A stretch of DNA of 38,466 nt, taken from Lachnospiraceae bacterium. Lineage in GTDB: Bacteria; Bacillota; Clostridia; Lachnospirales; Lachnospiraceae. Of the stretch, positions 1 to 7,633 are shown in pieces; positions within the stretch are counted from its first letter, which is position 1, and every line of letters begins with the position of its first letter. The position numbers were made by a program, and so were the translations under genes. A model generated the notes under the pieces. It saw nothing but the letters and a program-made list of their open reading frames with translations. It made no database searches and was not told where the DNA came from. The stretch spans positions 1 to 38,466 of the forward strand of contig JAJPXG010000120.1 in assembly GCA_021205565.1 (NCBI GenBank), given 5' to 3'.

Positions 1-1243
1 TTGTCTTTCTTTGTTTCTTTGTGGTACTTTCACTCTCAGAGGTACTCTCAGAAGTACTCTCACTCTGGCTCTCAGAAGTACTTTCGCTCTCAGAGATAGA
101 GGCACTCTCACTCTTCACCAAGCTTTCAGAACGCATTTCTGAATATTTTACACTGATAGACTCGCTAGTACTTAAATATTCACTATGCTCTTCACTATAC
201 TTTGCACTAAATGACTCTGCAATCGAATCACTCTTAGAAATACTGGTGCTGTTCTTAGCATCTAATTCTGAATTAGCTTCCGACAGACTCGTAGAAGTCG
301 AAATTGCAGCTGCATATTCCTGAACTTGTTCTTCCGTCCATCCTGTTGTTCCTGTGATTAGATTCATAAAGTAATTGTACCACAGACTCCCCGGACTACC
401 CAATGACGCAATCCATCCCATCACTGTATTCCACAAGGAATTATCTGGATTAAAATTACTGTTGGCAGCATTCAAAGAATCTATCGTAGAATCATTCACG
501 CTCTCGCTCGCCGCAATCGATTCAGACTCCGCCACCAATGAATTGCTCTCACTCGTCGAAGTAGACAAACTCTCCGAATCCGCTTCCTTTGCAGACACAC
601 TCGCACTTTCAGATCCGTAATTATCTGAATTACTCGTATGCTCAGATGTTTCCTCAGATTCATAAGCCAGGCTTGAAGACTCCTCTTCAGTCTCATCCGT
701 TGTTTCGGAATATGTATCAGCTAAATCTGCGCTTTCAGACTCAGCTTCACTCTCGCTGGTGGGCTCAGTCTCACTCTCAGACTCGGTCTCGCTCTCGCTG
801 GTAGACTCAGTCTCACTCTCCGCCACAGTTTCTTCCTCTTCACTCAGGGTTTCTGCGCTGTTCTCGTCGACAGGAAGAATCTCTTCTTCTGTGGTTGCCG
901 TCTCCTCTGCCTTAATCGTTACGACATCCTGACCGGCTACAATATCTTCCTCTTCAAGTTCTAATTCCACCCATGTGCCATCATTATCCGCGGCAAATAC
1001 AGTGCTGTCGTTGGCAATCACAACTCCGCCAAACGCTGCGCCAACTGCCAAGCCACCGCGCAGAAGCGCATGTCCGGATTTTGCGGTCTCTTCCGAAACA
1101 CGAATAGTATCCGGATTACCGTCAGAAGACCCTTTGAAAAATCTGCTCAAGGTTGAAAGGACATCATACCAAAGACCATTCTTTCTTCTTTGCTTAACCC
1201 TGGTTTCCTGTGAAATGTTTACTTTTTTGCGATTATTATCCAT
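1..1243 (-). CDS. Serine-rich-repeat surface adhesin, N-terminal part (runs off the left edge)
   Basis: 414 codons are open from ATG at 1243 to the window edge with no stop. A GAGGA ribosome site lies just upstream. Residues 1-84 form a very long signal peptide: basic N-region (NNRKK, KQRRKNGLW), then glycine-rich hydrophobic core (LLRGGLAVGAAFGGVVIA) and a VFA/AD cleavage site. This matches the ~85-90 residue leaders of GspB/SraP-type serine-rich glycoproteins that use the accessory Sec (SecA2/SecY2) route. After an acidic stretch (88-140), a first Ser/Glu/Thr-rich repeat covers about 141-258. A non-repeat, Trp-rich insert follows at 264-312, and a second serine-rich region (313-408) continues to the edge. 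Inference: a secreted, probably O-glycosylated adhesin. The LPXTG anchor and any SecA2/Gtf genes would lie outside the window. The last codons (KKQRKT) break the Ser pattern, so a frame error at the edge is possible. Confidence 0.8.
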   Translation of the reverse strand, partial: MDNNRKKVNISQETRVKQRRKNGLWYDVLSTLSRFFKGSSDGNPDTIRVSEETAKSGHALLRGGLAVGAAFGGVVIANDSTVFAADNDGTWVELELEEEDIVAGQDVVTIKAEETATTEEEILPVDENSAETLSEEEETVAESETESTSESETESESETEPTSESEAESESADLADTYSETTDETEEESSSLAYESEETSEHTSNSDNYGSESASVSAKEADSESLSTSTSESNSLVAESESIAASESVNDSTIDSLNAANSNFNPDNSLWNTVMGWIASLGSPGSLWYNYFMNLITGTTGWTEEQVQEYAAAISTSTSLSEANSELDAKNSTSISKSDSIAESFSAKYSEEHSEYLSTSESISVKYSEMRSESLVKSESASISESESTSESQSESTSESTSESESTTKKQRKT

Positions 1244-1452
1244 TTTTTCCTCGCTTTTTCCGTTATTATCATGCAGACATTTATTCAATCTGCATTTTTC
1301 AGGTGCATTTGTTAACAAGTTACTTTTCATAAGATAATCCATATAAAATAGCTATCCTGTATCTGTTTTTCTTTTCATCATCATATTGTAATATCCCCTT
1401 CTACAAATATTCGGATCATCAAAGCGATTGTTGCTTACTATCAACCGTTTCC

Positions 1453-1596
1453 TTAATCCTTCTTCTTTGTTACTTCTGCTGAAATGTTTCCTTCCAGCAC
1501 ATACCCTTTGAAATGCCACTCCCCAAATGTCGTGTGCCTCTCCTCTGGCCCGACCTGGTCTTCACGATGCTCCCGCAATTCATAATCGCACTGCTT
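1453..1596 (-). pseudogene. 3' remnant of an unidentified protein gene
   Basis: Reading minus, 47 codons follow an in-frame TGA and end at TAA (1453-1455). The peptide is hydrophilic and protein-like (segments DYELREHREDQVGPEER and HTTFGEWHFKGYVLEG). It has no start codon and no ribosome site. It lies 25 bp from the inverted-repeat end of the mobile element at 1621, so it is probably the tail of a gene cut by that insertion or by an associated deletion. I do not recognise the family. It could also be chance coding. Confidence 0.35.
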
Positions 1597-1620
1597 TCAA
1601 GGTTTTACTCATGCCAAATT

Positions 1621-1648
1621 AATCTTTAAGTGTTCACCTTAAAGAACA
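1621..1648. repeat. Left inverted repeat of the outer element
   Basis: Inverted partner of 3535-3562 with 25/28 matches. The segment is itself palindromic: TCTTTAAG at 1623-1630 pairs with CTTAAAGA at 1638-1645 around a 7-nt loop. Confidence 0.7.
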
Positions 1649-1692
1649 TAGCGGTGTTTTTTTCTTTTTTTATGAGGGATTTTGCACTTCAC

Positions 1693-1750
1693 CTGACCAC
1701 TTTTCTGACCACTTTTCTGACCACTTTTCAGGTCGCTATTTTGACCACTT
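1693..1750 (+). repeat. Tandem 12-bp repeats of CTGACCACTTTT
   Basis: Three perfect back-to-back copies lie at 1693-1704, 1705-1716 and 1717-1728, followed by a spaced partial copy (GACCACTT) at 1743-1750. One more copy in the same orientation (CTGACCACTTT) occurs at 3345-3355 beyond the IS. They lie inside the outer element and could be transposase-binding sites. This is inference from position only. Confidence 0.6.
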
Positions 1751-1809
1751 CCAGAAAAATATGACATACAGGTTGCCCCTTTTTCTGCCAACATGAAAAT
1801 GGTAATATG

Positions 1810-3329
1810 GGTGCTGTTGACAAAGTCAGGGGTTTCTGCTGCTCTAAAGGTATGATATAATGGTAAAAAAGCGAATGAGGTAACCGGGCTATGATGAATC
1901 GTCGAAACGGTGTGCAGCAGAAGATGCATTGTATAACGCTTGAATCACTGATGCCAGGAAAGCATTTCTTACGGGATTTGGACAGGCTGGTGAATTTCGA
2001 CTTTGTCTATGAGAAAGTCGAAACAATGTATTCCCGAACCGGCAGACCCTCTGTTGATCCGGTTGTCATCATCAAAATGATGCTTCTCGGCTATCTGTAT
2101 GGCATTGATTCAGAAAGGAAACTGGAGCAGGAAACGCAGGTCAATATTGCGTTTCGCTGGTTTCTTGGAATCGACCTGGATGAGTCTGTGCCGGATCACT
2201 CAACGTTCTCCCAGCTTCGCCGCAGAAAGTTTGGCGGTACAAATCTATTTGAGGAAATTTTTGATGAAGTTGTTCGGATATGTATGGATCGCAACCTGAT
2301 TACAGGGAAACTCCTGCTGACGGATTCTACCCATGTCCGCGCTAACGCAAGAAATGATTTGTATGAAACCGTCACTGTAAGCGAGGAGCCCTCCGCTTAT
2401 ATCAAAAGGTTAAACCAACAAGCCGTGCAGGAGGGCTTATTACCGGAAGGATACGAGGAAAAAACGTCAGCGAAGCAAAAAGATGTCAAGATAAGCAAAA
2501 CCGACCCGGAGAGCGGCTATATGCACCGCCCCGGAAAGCCCAACGGATTTCATTATCTGAGCCACCAGACCTGTGACGCAGAGCATGGCCTTATTACAGA
2601 CGTTCTGGTCACACCTGGCAATGTCAATGATCGGAGTGTTCACTCTCAGCGGATTCAGTATCAGATCGACAAATTTGGCTTTAAAACAAAAGCGGTTTGC
2701 GCAGACAAGGGGTATGATAGTTCGGAAATTGATGCAGATATGCTGAAACGAGGCATCCAGACCTACATACCGAGACAGAGAGCGTGTACTGACACTGATC
2801 GCTTCCAGACTTCGGATTATTGTTATGACGAAGCGACAGATACCTACCGCTGCCCGGCAGGCTGCATTTTAAAAGGCAGTCGTTATAATCCCAGAACCGG
2901 AGGAAAAGAGTATTGCAGCTCTGAACTGGACTGTCGGAATTGCCAACTGAGAGCGAAATGCATTTCTGAACGCAGCAAAAAGAAATTGATCCTCAGGGGA
3001 TACAATGCCTCAGCGTATGAGACGCAACGCAAAAAGAATGGAACGCCAGAGTATTATGCAGCGCTTCGGCTGAGACAGATATGGTGCGAAGGGAACTTCT
3101 CTCACCAGAAGGCGCATCACAATTTAGGAAGAACACGAAAACGAGGATTGGGCAGGGCTACAGAGCATTGCCTTCTTTCGGCAACCGCATTTAACCTGAA
3201 AAGAATGGTGAAGCTGGCATTGGGAAAGCCAGGCTTCACCTTTTTCGTTTTGGAGTGTGGTTTTGAACGCCTTATCTGGCTTGCTGTTGCGCCTACTTTG
3301 GCGGATATAGAGCGTTTGTCAACAGCACC
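1810..3329 (+). mobile_element. IS1182-like insertion sequence, 1520 bp
   Basis: Perfect 15-bp terminal inverted repeats, GGTGCTGTTGACAAA at 1810-1824 and its complement at 3315-3329, are flanked by a 5-bp direct repeat ATATG (1805-1809 and 3330-3334). This defines the ends of one insertion event. The element carries a single DDE transposase frame. It is inserted within the outer element at 1621-3562, so it is the younger of the two. Confidence 0.8.
1833..1861 (+). promoter_or_regulatory. Transposase promoter
   Basis: An extended -10 (TGATATAAT, hexamer TATAAT at 1856-1861) is preceded 17 bp upstream by a weak -35 (TTTCTG, 1833-1838). The transposase ATG lies 29 bp downstream. Confidence 0.45.
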
Positions 3330-3348
3330 ATATGGACTACTTACCTGA
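1891..3348 (+). CDS. IS1182-family DDE transposase
   Basis: 485 residues. The N-terminal DUF772-like region (GRPSVDPVVIIKMMLLGYLYG, VPDHSTFSQLRRR) is followed by an RNase H-like DDE core. The likely catalytic residues are the Asp in LLTDSTHVRANAR, the Asp in AVCADKGYDSSE, and the Glu in WCEGNFSHQKAHHNLGRTRKRG. A Cys cluster (CPAGC, CSSELDCRNCQLRAKC) lies between the last two, as usual in this family. A GAGG site stands 11 bp before the ATG. The frame reads through the right terminal repeat. Its last residues (YGLLT) and its stop are encoded by flanking DNA, so the stop depends on the target site. No internal stops or frameshifts are seen, so it may be active. The plus-strand orientation is opposite to nearly all neighbours. 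Confidence 0.9.
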   Translation: MMNRRNGVQQKMHCITLESLMPGKHFLRDLDRLVNFDFVYEKVETMYSRTGRPSVDPVVIIKMMLLGYLYGIDSERKLEQETQVNIAFRWFLGIDLDESVPDHSTFSQLRRRKFGGTNLFEEIFDEVVRICMDRNLITGKLLLTDSTHVRANARNDLYETVTVSEEPSAYIKRLNQQAVQEGLLPEGYEEKTSAKQKDVKISKTDPESGYMHRPGKPNGFHYLSHQTCDAEHGLITDVLVTPGNVNDRSVHSQRIQYQIDKFGFKTKAVCADKGYDSSEIDADMLKRGIQTYIPRQRACTDTDRFQTSDYCYDEATDTYRCPAGCILKGSRYNPRTGGKEYCSSELDCRNCQLRAKCISERSKKKLILRGYNASAYETQRKKNGTPEYYAALRLRQIWCEGNFSHQKAHHNLGRTRKRGLGRATEHCLLSATAFNLKRMVKLALGKPGFTFFVLECGFERLIWLAVAPTLADIERLSTAPYGLLT

Positions 3349-3534
3349 CCACTTTGAGAACTTTCCTACAGCCATTTTTTTTGCATGCTCGAGCCCGAAA
3401 TGACATAAACAGATGATAATTCCTGATAAAAGATTTTTTAAAAGTTTTATTGACGTATACCAAAGAAAGGTGTATATTTGCATTAAAGTGGGCATAGAAG
3501 CCATATTTTATCCTATCTTCTCTGGTTTAACCGT

Positions 3535-3562
3535 TGTTCTACAAGGTGAACACTTACAGATT
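3535..3562. repeat. Right inverted repeat of the outer element
   Basis: Inverted partner of 1621-1648. The core AAGGTGAACACTTA at 3543-3556 is an exact reverse complement of 1627-1640. Confidence 0.7.
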
Positions 3563-3581
3563 TTTCAATCATAAACGTCAG

Positions 3582-3628
3582 ACGCTGAAGCCACAGGCAT
3601 ATTATTTTCCACCGCTTCAGCGTTTTTA
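3582..3628 (+). terminator. Rho-independent terminator, plus strand
   Basis: The 10-bp perfect stem ACGCTGAAGC / GCTTCAGCGT with a 22-nt loop is followed by TTTTT. It would stop plus-strand transcription leaving the insertion region. It may originally have served a gene lost to the insertion. Confidence 0.6.
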
Positions 3629-3660
3629 GTTTCCCTGATATTTTCAGCATATCCTGCCAT

Positions 3661-3710
3661 AAAAATATCCCCCCGGATGAATATTTATTTTAACATCCAT
3701 CCAGGAGGGC
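3661..3710 (-). terminator. Rho-independent terminator after the APH-like gene
   Basis: On the minus strand, a GC-rich stem (GCCCTCCTGGATG against CATCCGGGGGG, with one bulge and one mismatch) is followed by ATATTTTT. It lies about 33 bp after the stop of the phosphotransferase gene. Confidence 0.65.
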
Positions 3711-3742
3711 ATATACACCTTCACAGGTTTACATAGACTTGA

Positions 3743-4609
3743 TTACAGTCTCTCATTCTGACCGCATAAGCAACAACCCCTGATCCACTCGCGGACAAAC
3801 CGCTCATACTTCTCATCCCCCAGTTTGAGAAACCGCGTATAAATCAGAACCATGTAATACCGCACAAGCGCCGGATCACAGCTGCAAACATCCATATATC
3901 CGGCGATAAATTCCCGCAGTTCTTTCTCTGTCCGCATAAACTTCTGCCCGGGACGCAGAATGAGCGCCCACGCAATGTCAAACTCCCTGTTGCCCATGCC
4001 GGCCAGCTCAAAATCCAGAATGCCGGAAATGTGCCCGTCTTTCCAGAGAAGATTGGCATAATGAAAGTCGCCGTGTACAAAGCATGTATGGATCTGCGCG
4101 GGCTGATTGACGGTCAGCCACTCATAAGCATCTTCCATACCTATCTTCTCAAAATGCGAAAGCTCCGGAATGTCATGAAATCTTCTGTGCGGTGCCTCCG
4201 GGAAACTGCTGACAGTACAATGCAGCCTGGCCAGGGCTTGCCCATACTCATACATATAATCCAGGCCGCTTTCCAATCCGGCTTCCTCCAAAATCACAGA
4301 AAGACGCCTGCCATCGATCTGGCGGGTCACCTCATAACGGTACTCTTCCGCATCGTATTCCACTACTTCAGGCGTGCACGGGAAATGAAGCTGTCGCAGG
4401 ATTTCCGTTTCATTTTTGAGGTTGGCGTCCGCGTGGTGCGCATATTTCAGATAATAATATCCCTCTGTTCCTTCCTGCACACCCTTCACGCAGAACACCT
4501 GGTTCGCCGCGTGCGGATATCCGAGGACCTCCTCAATCTTCACTTTTTTCAGAGGCAGTGAATAAGGATCAATGGTATCGCGCCACTTTTCAGGCTCCTG
4601 GTTTTTCAT
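3743..4609 (-). CDS. Aminoglycoside-phosphotransferase-like kinase (APH fold), substrate unknown
   Basis: 288 residues, the usual size for the APH/choline-kinase-like family. The catalytic loop HGDFHYANLL (HGDFH at 179-183) and the metal-binding DFE (199-201, ILDFELAG) are intact, so it should transfer phosphate from ATP to a small molecule. The N-lobe Lys is probably in YYYLKYAHHAD. The protein is soluble. Its ATG overlaps the TGA of the preceding 46-aa frame (ATGA), suggesting translational coupling. A terminator follows directly. Members of this family act on sugars, choline, homoserine or antibiotics. Nothing here marks it as a resistance gene, and I would not call it one. Confidence 0.85.
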   Translation of the reverse strand: MKNQEPEKWRDTIDPYSLPLKKVKIEEVLGYPHAANQVFCVKGVQEGTEGYYYLKYAHHADANLKNETEILRQLHFPCTPEVVEYDAEEYRYEVTRQIDGRRLSVILEEAGLESGLDYMYEYGQALARLHCTVSSFPEAPHRRFHDIPELSHFEKIGMEDAYEWLTVNQPAQIHTCFVHGDFHYANLLWKDGHISGILDFELAGMGNREFDIAWALILRPGQKFMRTEKELREFIAGYMDVCSCDPALVRYYMVLIYTRFLKLGDEKYERFVREWIRGCCLCGQNERL

Positions 4610-4746
4610 TGTATTGCTCCCTGGTTTATTTCCCTGCTGGAAGAATGATGTTCTTGCTGGATCTTTTCAAAATTCTTATTCCGTTCCCGGTCCGTATCCA
4701 GGACACCAATCTCCACACCTTCGTATAAAATTCTGTATGATTTCAT
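4606..4746 (-). CDS. Small 46-residue protein coupled to the APH-like gene
   Basis: The frame begins MKSYRILYEGVEIGVLDTD and ends GAIQ, with its TGA overlapping the next gene's ATG. A GGGGGAT site precedes the ATG by about 8 bp. It starts 28 bp after the rlmD stop, so the three genes probably share one transcript. The N-terminal half reads like a short beta-strand module. The second half is charged and polar, with no Cys and no membrane segment. I do not recognise the family. Alternatively it is a leader peptide that controls translation of the kinase. Confidence 0.55.
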   Translation of the reverse strand: MKSYRILYEGVEIGVLDTDRERNKNFEKIQQEHHSSSREINQGAIQ

Positions 4747-4774
4747 AAACTGAAATCCCCCATAGCAAGATTTA

Positions 4775-6556
4775 TCACTCTTTTCTGGTCATCAACGTCG
4801 CGCATTCACAATGTACGGTTTGCCCGAACTGATCCACGCCCCGCCACTTTTTCAGCTCATACCCGCCCTCGCGCAGATATTTGATATTGCGGGCGAGAGT
4901 CGCGGAGTCGCAGCTGACGTAGACAATGCGATCAGGCTGCATTTGAAGCATGGTGTCGAGGCAGGCCTGGTCGCAGCCCTTGCGGGGCGGATCAACGACG
5001 ATGACGTCGGGGTGGGTTAAAACAGTCGCTGAGGCGGTTCTCATGTGGGGATTCTTTTCGGAAGCAGCCCCGTCTGAAGCTGACGCCCGAAATTTCTCTG
5101 CCGCATTGCCCTCCATGGGCTCACAGTCGGGCATGCCTTCCTCTTCTCCATGATATTTTTCATAAAATGCCGGCAGCACCTTCTCCGCCTTTCCCACATA
5201 GAAGGTCGCGTTGGTGATGCCGTTTGCGGCGGCGTTGGCGCGGGCATCGTCGATGGCCTGTGGAACAACCTCCACGCCGCAGACCAGCCCGGCGCGGCAG
5301 GCCATGAAAAGGGAAATGGTGCCAATGCCGCAGTATAAGTCCCAAACGGTCTCACGGCCCGTCAGGGCGGCATAATCTAAGGCAATGCTGTAGAGCTTTT
5401 CAGTCTGGCGGGGGTTAACCTGGTAGAAGGAGAGGGGCGAAATATGAAAGGTCAGGAAATCCCCGGTGCGGGCAAAATCGTTTGAGACATCACGGATATA
5501 GAGGCTGTCCTCGATGGTATCGCTGCCCCAGAGGGTCCGGCAGGTATCGCCCATAATGACGTTATCGCGGCGGGTGTTGAAATTTACAGAGATGCTGCAA
5601 ATTCTGCGTGTCATCTCCCGCCCATGAACATTGCGCTCACCAGAATTTGCCGGTTGCTCAACCATCGCCTGCCCGTTCTCCATATCCAGAATATCCCGCT
5701 TCATCTGATTGGCCTGCTTTCCAACATATCCCGCATTTTTGCCAGAGCCCTTCGTATTCCGGCACTCATCACCACAGGTGATATCATTGTCTGCACTCAA
5801 CCGCAGTCCGCACAGCCTTTCCACCAGCTCCCCGGCCTTCAGCCTCTCCCATCCACATTTCTCCCACTCCACGGGGGATAAATTCACCACCAGGCAGACC
5901 ATGATCCGCCCGCTCTCAAAGCCGCTGCGAATCAGAATATGCCGCACCAGCCCATGGCCAGAGGTTTCGTCGTACGGAGCAATGTGATATTGGTCCATAT
6001 GTGCCAGCACTGCCCGCAGAATTTCCTCGTTTTCTTCTGCACCCAAGGCACAGTCTGTATTGGAAATAATCGTATGCGTTCTCCCCGCGTAAAAGCCGCA
6101 GACAGTCTTCCCGTCCTTATCCTTTCCAACGGGATACTGGGCTTTATTGCGGTAATGAAAGGGCACGCCCATTCCCACAAAGGGCTCCCGGGCCGCCTCC
6201 ACCTCTTTATCACTTAAGCCTCCGATGCGCCGCAGATTATTGGCGATCTTATTTTCCTTGAATTCCATCTGCTTTTCATAGGAAAGCGTCTGCAGCTGGC
6301 AGCCGCCGCAGGCCCTGTGCTGCGGGCAGACGGGCTCCACCCTGTCAGGTGAAGGCGTCAATAACGTCAGCAGTCTGGCGTAGCCATAATTCTTTTTCAT
6401 CTTCATCACTGTGGCTGTGACCACGTCGCCCGGCACAGTGTCCTTGATAAAAAAGGGAAAGCCGTCCACTTTCCCTATTCCCTCGCCGTCCGTATTCAGA
6501 TCCGTAATTTCCAGCTGAATTGTCTGGTTTTTAAAAAATTGCATACTCCGTTCCAT
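4775..6556 (-). CDS. rlmD: 23S rRNA (uracil-C5)-methyltransferase, RlmD/RumA family, with two insertions
   Basis: 593 residues against about 450-460 for the family. An N-terminal TRAM RNA-binding domain (about 5-65) precedes the Fe-S cysteines C77, C83, C86 (CPQHRACGGC) and C169 (TDCALG). The SAM-binding motif is DLYCGIGTIS (406-415), followed by DPPRKGC (522-528). The catalytic Cys is C549 (VSCDSATLARN) and the general-base Glu is E584 (HCE). It should methylate one specific uridine of 23S rRNA in the cytoplasm. Which of U747 or U1939 (E. coli numbering) cannot be told here. Two extra hydrophilic, low-complexity segments (about 255-318 and 470-512) explain the excess length and look like surface loops. 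Start choice is uncertain: ATG at 6556 has AGAGG only 2 bp away, and ATG at 6544 is an alternative. Confidence 0.9.
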   Translation of the reverse strand: MERSMQFFKNQTIQLEITDLNTDGEGIGKVDGFPFFIKDTVPGDVVTATVMKMKKNYGYARLLTLLTPSPDRVEPVCPQHRACGGCQLQTLSYEKQMEFKENKIANNLRRIGGLSDKEVEAAREPFVGMGVPFHYRNKAQYPVGKDKDGKTVCGFYAGRTHTIISNTDCALGAEENEEILRAVLAHMDQYHIAPYDETSGHGLVRHILIRSGFESGRIMVCLVVNLSPVEWEKCGWERLKAGELVERLCGLRLSADNDITCGDECRNTKGSGKNAGYVGKQANQMKRDILDMENGQAMVEQPANSGERNVHGREMTRRICSISVNFNTRRDNVIMGDTCRTLWGSDTIEDSLYIRDVSNDFARTGDFLTFHISPLSFYQVNPRQTEKLYSIALDYAALTGRETVWDLYCGIGTISLFMACRAGLVCGVEVVPQAIDDARANAAANGITNATFYVGKAEKVLPAFYEKYHGEEEGMPDCEPMEGNAAEKFRASASDGAASEKNPHMRTASATVLTHPDVIVVDPPRKGCDQACLDTMLQMQPDRIVYVSCDSATLARNIKYLREGGYELKKWRGVDQFGQTVHCECATLMTRKE

Positions 6557-6626
6557 TTCCTCTCAGGGACAGCAGCCTGACTACAGGCGTGAAATTCTCA
6601 TAACGGGATTTTACATCCGCCGCTCT

Positions 6627-7583
6627 TTACCTCTCCGGCGCCAGCGCGCTTCTGATATTCGTCTCCAGCAGCCGGTTATACCCCAGCCACTCACCCTCCT
6701 TGCCCGCGCCCGCGGACAAAATCTCCGTGAAGGTCTCCATCTTCGCGTCCGTGTCGTCCGCGTAATACAGGGCTGTCGCTTCCATCAGCGCCGGCACCTT
6801 GGGGGAGCCAAACTCCAGCTTACCATGGTGCGAGAGGATGCAGTGCTTCAACTCATTGGCCAGCTTCTCCGGAAAGCCATCGATTTCCCGTATTTTCTCT
6901 GAAACCATCTCCACGCCCATCACGATATGTCCCAGCAGCTGTCCCTCGTCCGTGTAATCATTCTCCGGGAAGGCGGACAGTTCCTTCGTCTTGCCAATAT
7001 CGTGGCACATAGCCGCCGTCAGCAGCAGATCTCTGTGCAGCGCCGGATACTGGCTGCAGTAAAAATCGCACAGCTTCGTCACGCCCAGCGTATGCTCCAA
7101 AAGCCCGCCCACAAAACCGTGGTGGACCGTCTTGGCCGCCGAGGAGGCGCAGAATTTTTTCACAAAAGCGGCGTCATTGACAAAAATATCCAAAAGGAGC
7201 TGCTTTAAGTACAAATTATCAATGCTGTTAATCAGGCCCTTCAGCTCCTGATACATCGGCTCAATACCCTTTTGGGAGATCGGCAGATAGTCCGCCGGAT
7301 TGTACTCGCCCTCCTTGCAGACGCGCACCCGCTTGATGTTGACCTGCAGCGCACCCTGGAAGCTGGTCACTTCGCCGTACACCTCGATATAATCGAGCGT
7401 GTCAAAATCCCCGATTCCGGCGCTGTTCGGGTCCCAGACCTTGGCGTCGATGGTGCCTGTCCTGTCCTGCAAAATCACATTTTCATAGGGTTTTCCGTTT
7501 TTGGTGGTGGCATCCTGTTTGTGCTTGCACAGATAAATATCTGACATTCTGTCGCCTTCATGATAGTCTTTGATATATTTCAT
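6627..7583 (-). CDS. yhaM: 3'-5' exoribonuclease YhaM family (OB fold plus HD domain)
   Basis: 318 residues, the normal length. An N-terminal OB-fold nucleic-acid-binding domain (about 10-95, including QDRTGTIDAKVWD) is followed by an HD phosphohydrolase domain. The metal ligands H164 (LLEHTLG) and H194-D195 (CHDIGKTKEL), and later HCILSHHG, are all present. YhaM degrades RNA, and ssDNA in vitro, from the 3' end with Mn2+ or Co2+, contributing to RNA turnover. GGGAGAATGAA precedes the ATG. It lies 50 bp after the HtrA-like gene and 70 bp before rlmD, so it may belong to the same run of genes. Confidence 0.9.
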   Translation of the reverse strand: MKYIKDYHEGDRMSDIYLCKHKQDATTKNGKPYENVILQDRTGTIDAKVWDPNSAGIGDFDTLDYIEVYGEVTSFQGALQVNIKRVRVCKEGEYNPADYLPISQKGIEPMYQELKGLINSIDNLYLKQLLLDIFVNDAAFVKKFCASSAAKTVHHGFVGGLLEHTLGVTKLCDFYCSQYPALHRDLLLTAAMCHDIGKTKELSAFPENDYTDEGQLLGHIVMGVEMVSEKIREIDGFPEKLANELKHCILSHHGKLEFGSPKVPALMEATALYYADDTDAKMETFTEILSAGAGKEGEWLGYNRLLETNIRSALAPER

Positions 7584-7633
7584 TTCATTCTCCCATATTC
7601 TTTGATGAAAACATTAAAAGCGTACGAAACCAT

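Larger units (their letters stand above)
1621..3562. mobile_element. Outer element bounded by 28-bp imperfect inverted repeats, containing a nested IS
   Basis: Positions 1621-1648 and 3535-3562 are inverted copies matching at 25 of 28 bases. The 14-bp core TAAGTGTTCACCTT is perfect at both ends. The right end reads outward-in as GTAAGTGTTCACC, which resembles the GTAAG-type ends of IS66-family elements; that is a tentative family call. Without the IS at 1810-3329, only about 420 bp remain and no transposase is seen, so this looks like a non-autonomous or decayed element. I found no convincing target duplication outside the repeats. Confidence 0.55.
3349..3742. other. Non-coding stretch: right part of the outer element plus two terminators
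   Basis: 3349-3562 is the right half of the outer element, AT-rich with no plausible gene. 3563-3742 holds one plus-oriented and one minus-oriented terminator, listed separately. Nothing else is seen. Confidence 0.6.

Noticed and set aside
21-804. Several plus-strand frames rich in Leu/Ser at the left edge
   Set aside because: They are antisense images of the Ser/Glu repeats of the minus-strand adhesin.
1817-1822. TTGACA in the IS end as a -35 for the transposase
   Set aside because: It is 33 bp from the TATAAT, too far to act with it.
1639-1929. Minus-strand frame of 96 residues with repeated SGQK units
   Set aside because: The repeats come from the tandem CTGACCACTTTT DNA repeats and the frame crosses the IS end into the transposase gene. 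No ribosome site.
3743-4609. Antibiotic-resistance kinase
   Set aside because: The APH fold is shared by many metabolic kinases, and no residue seen here points to a drug substrate.
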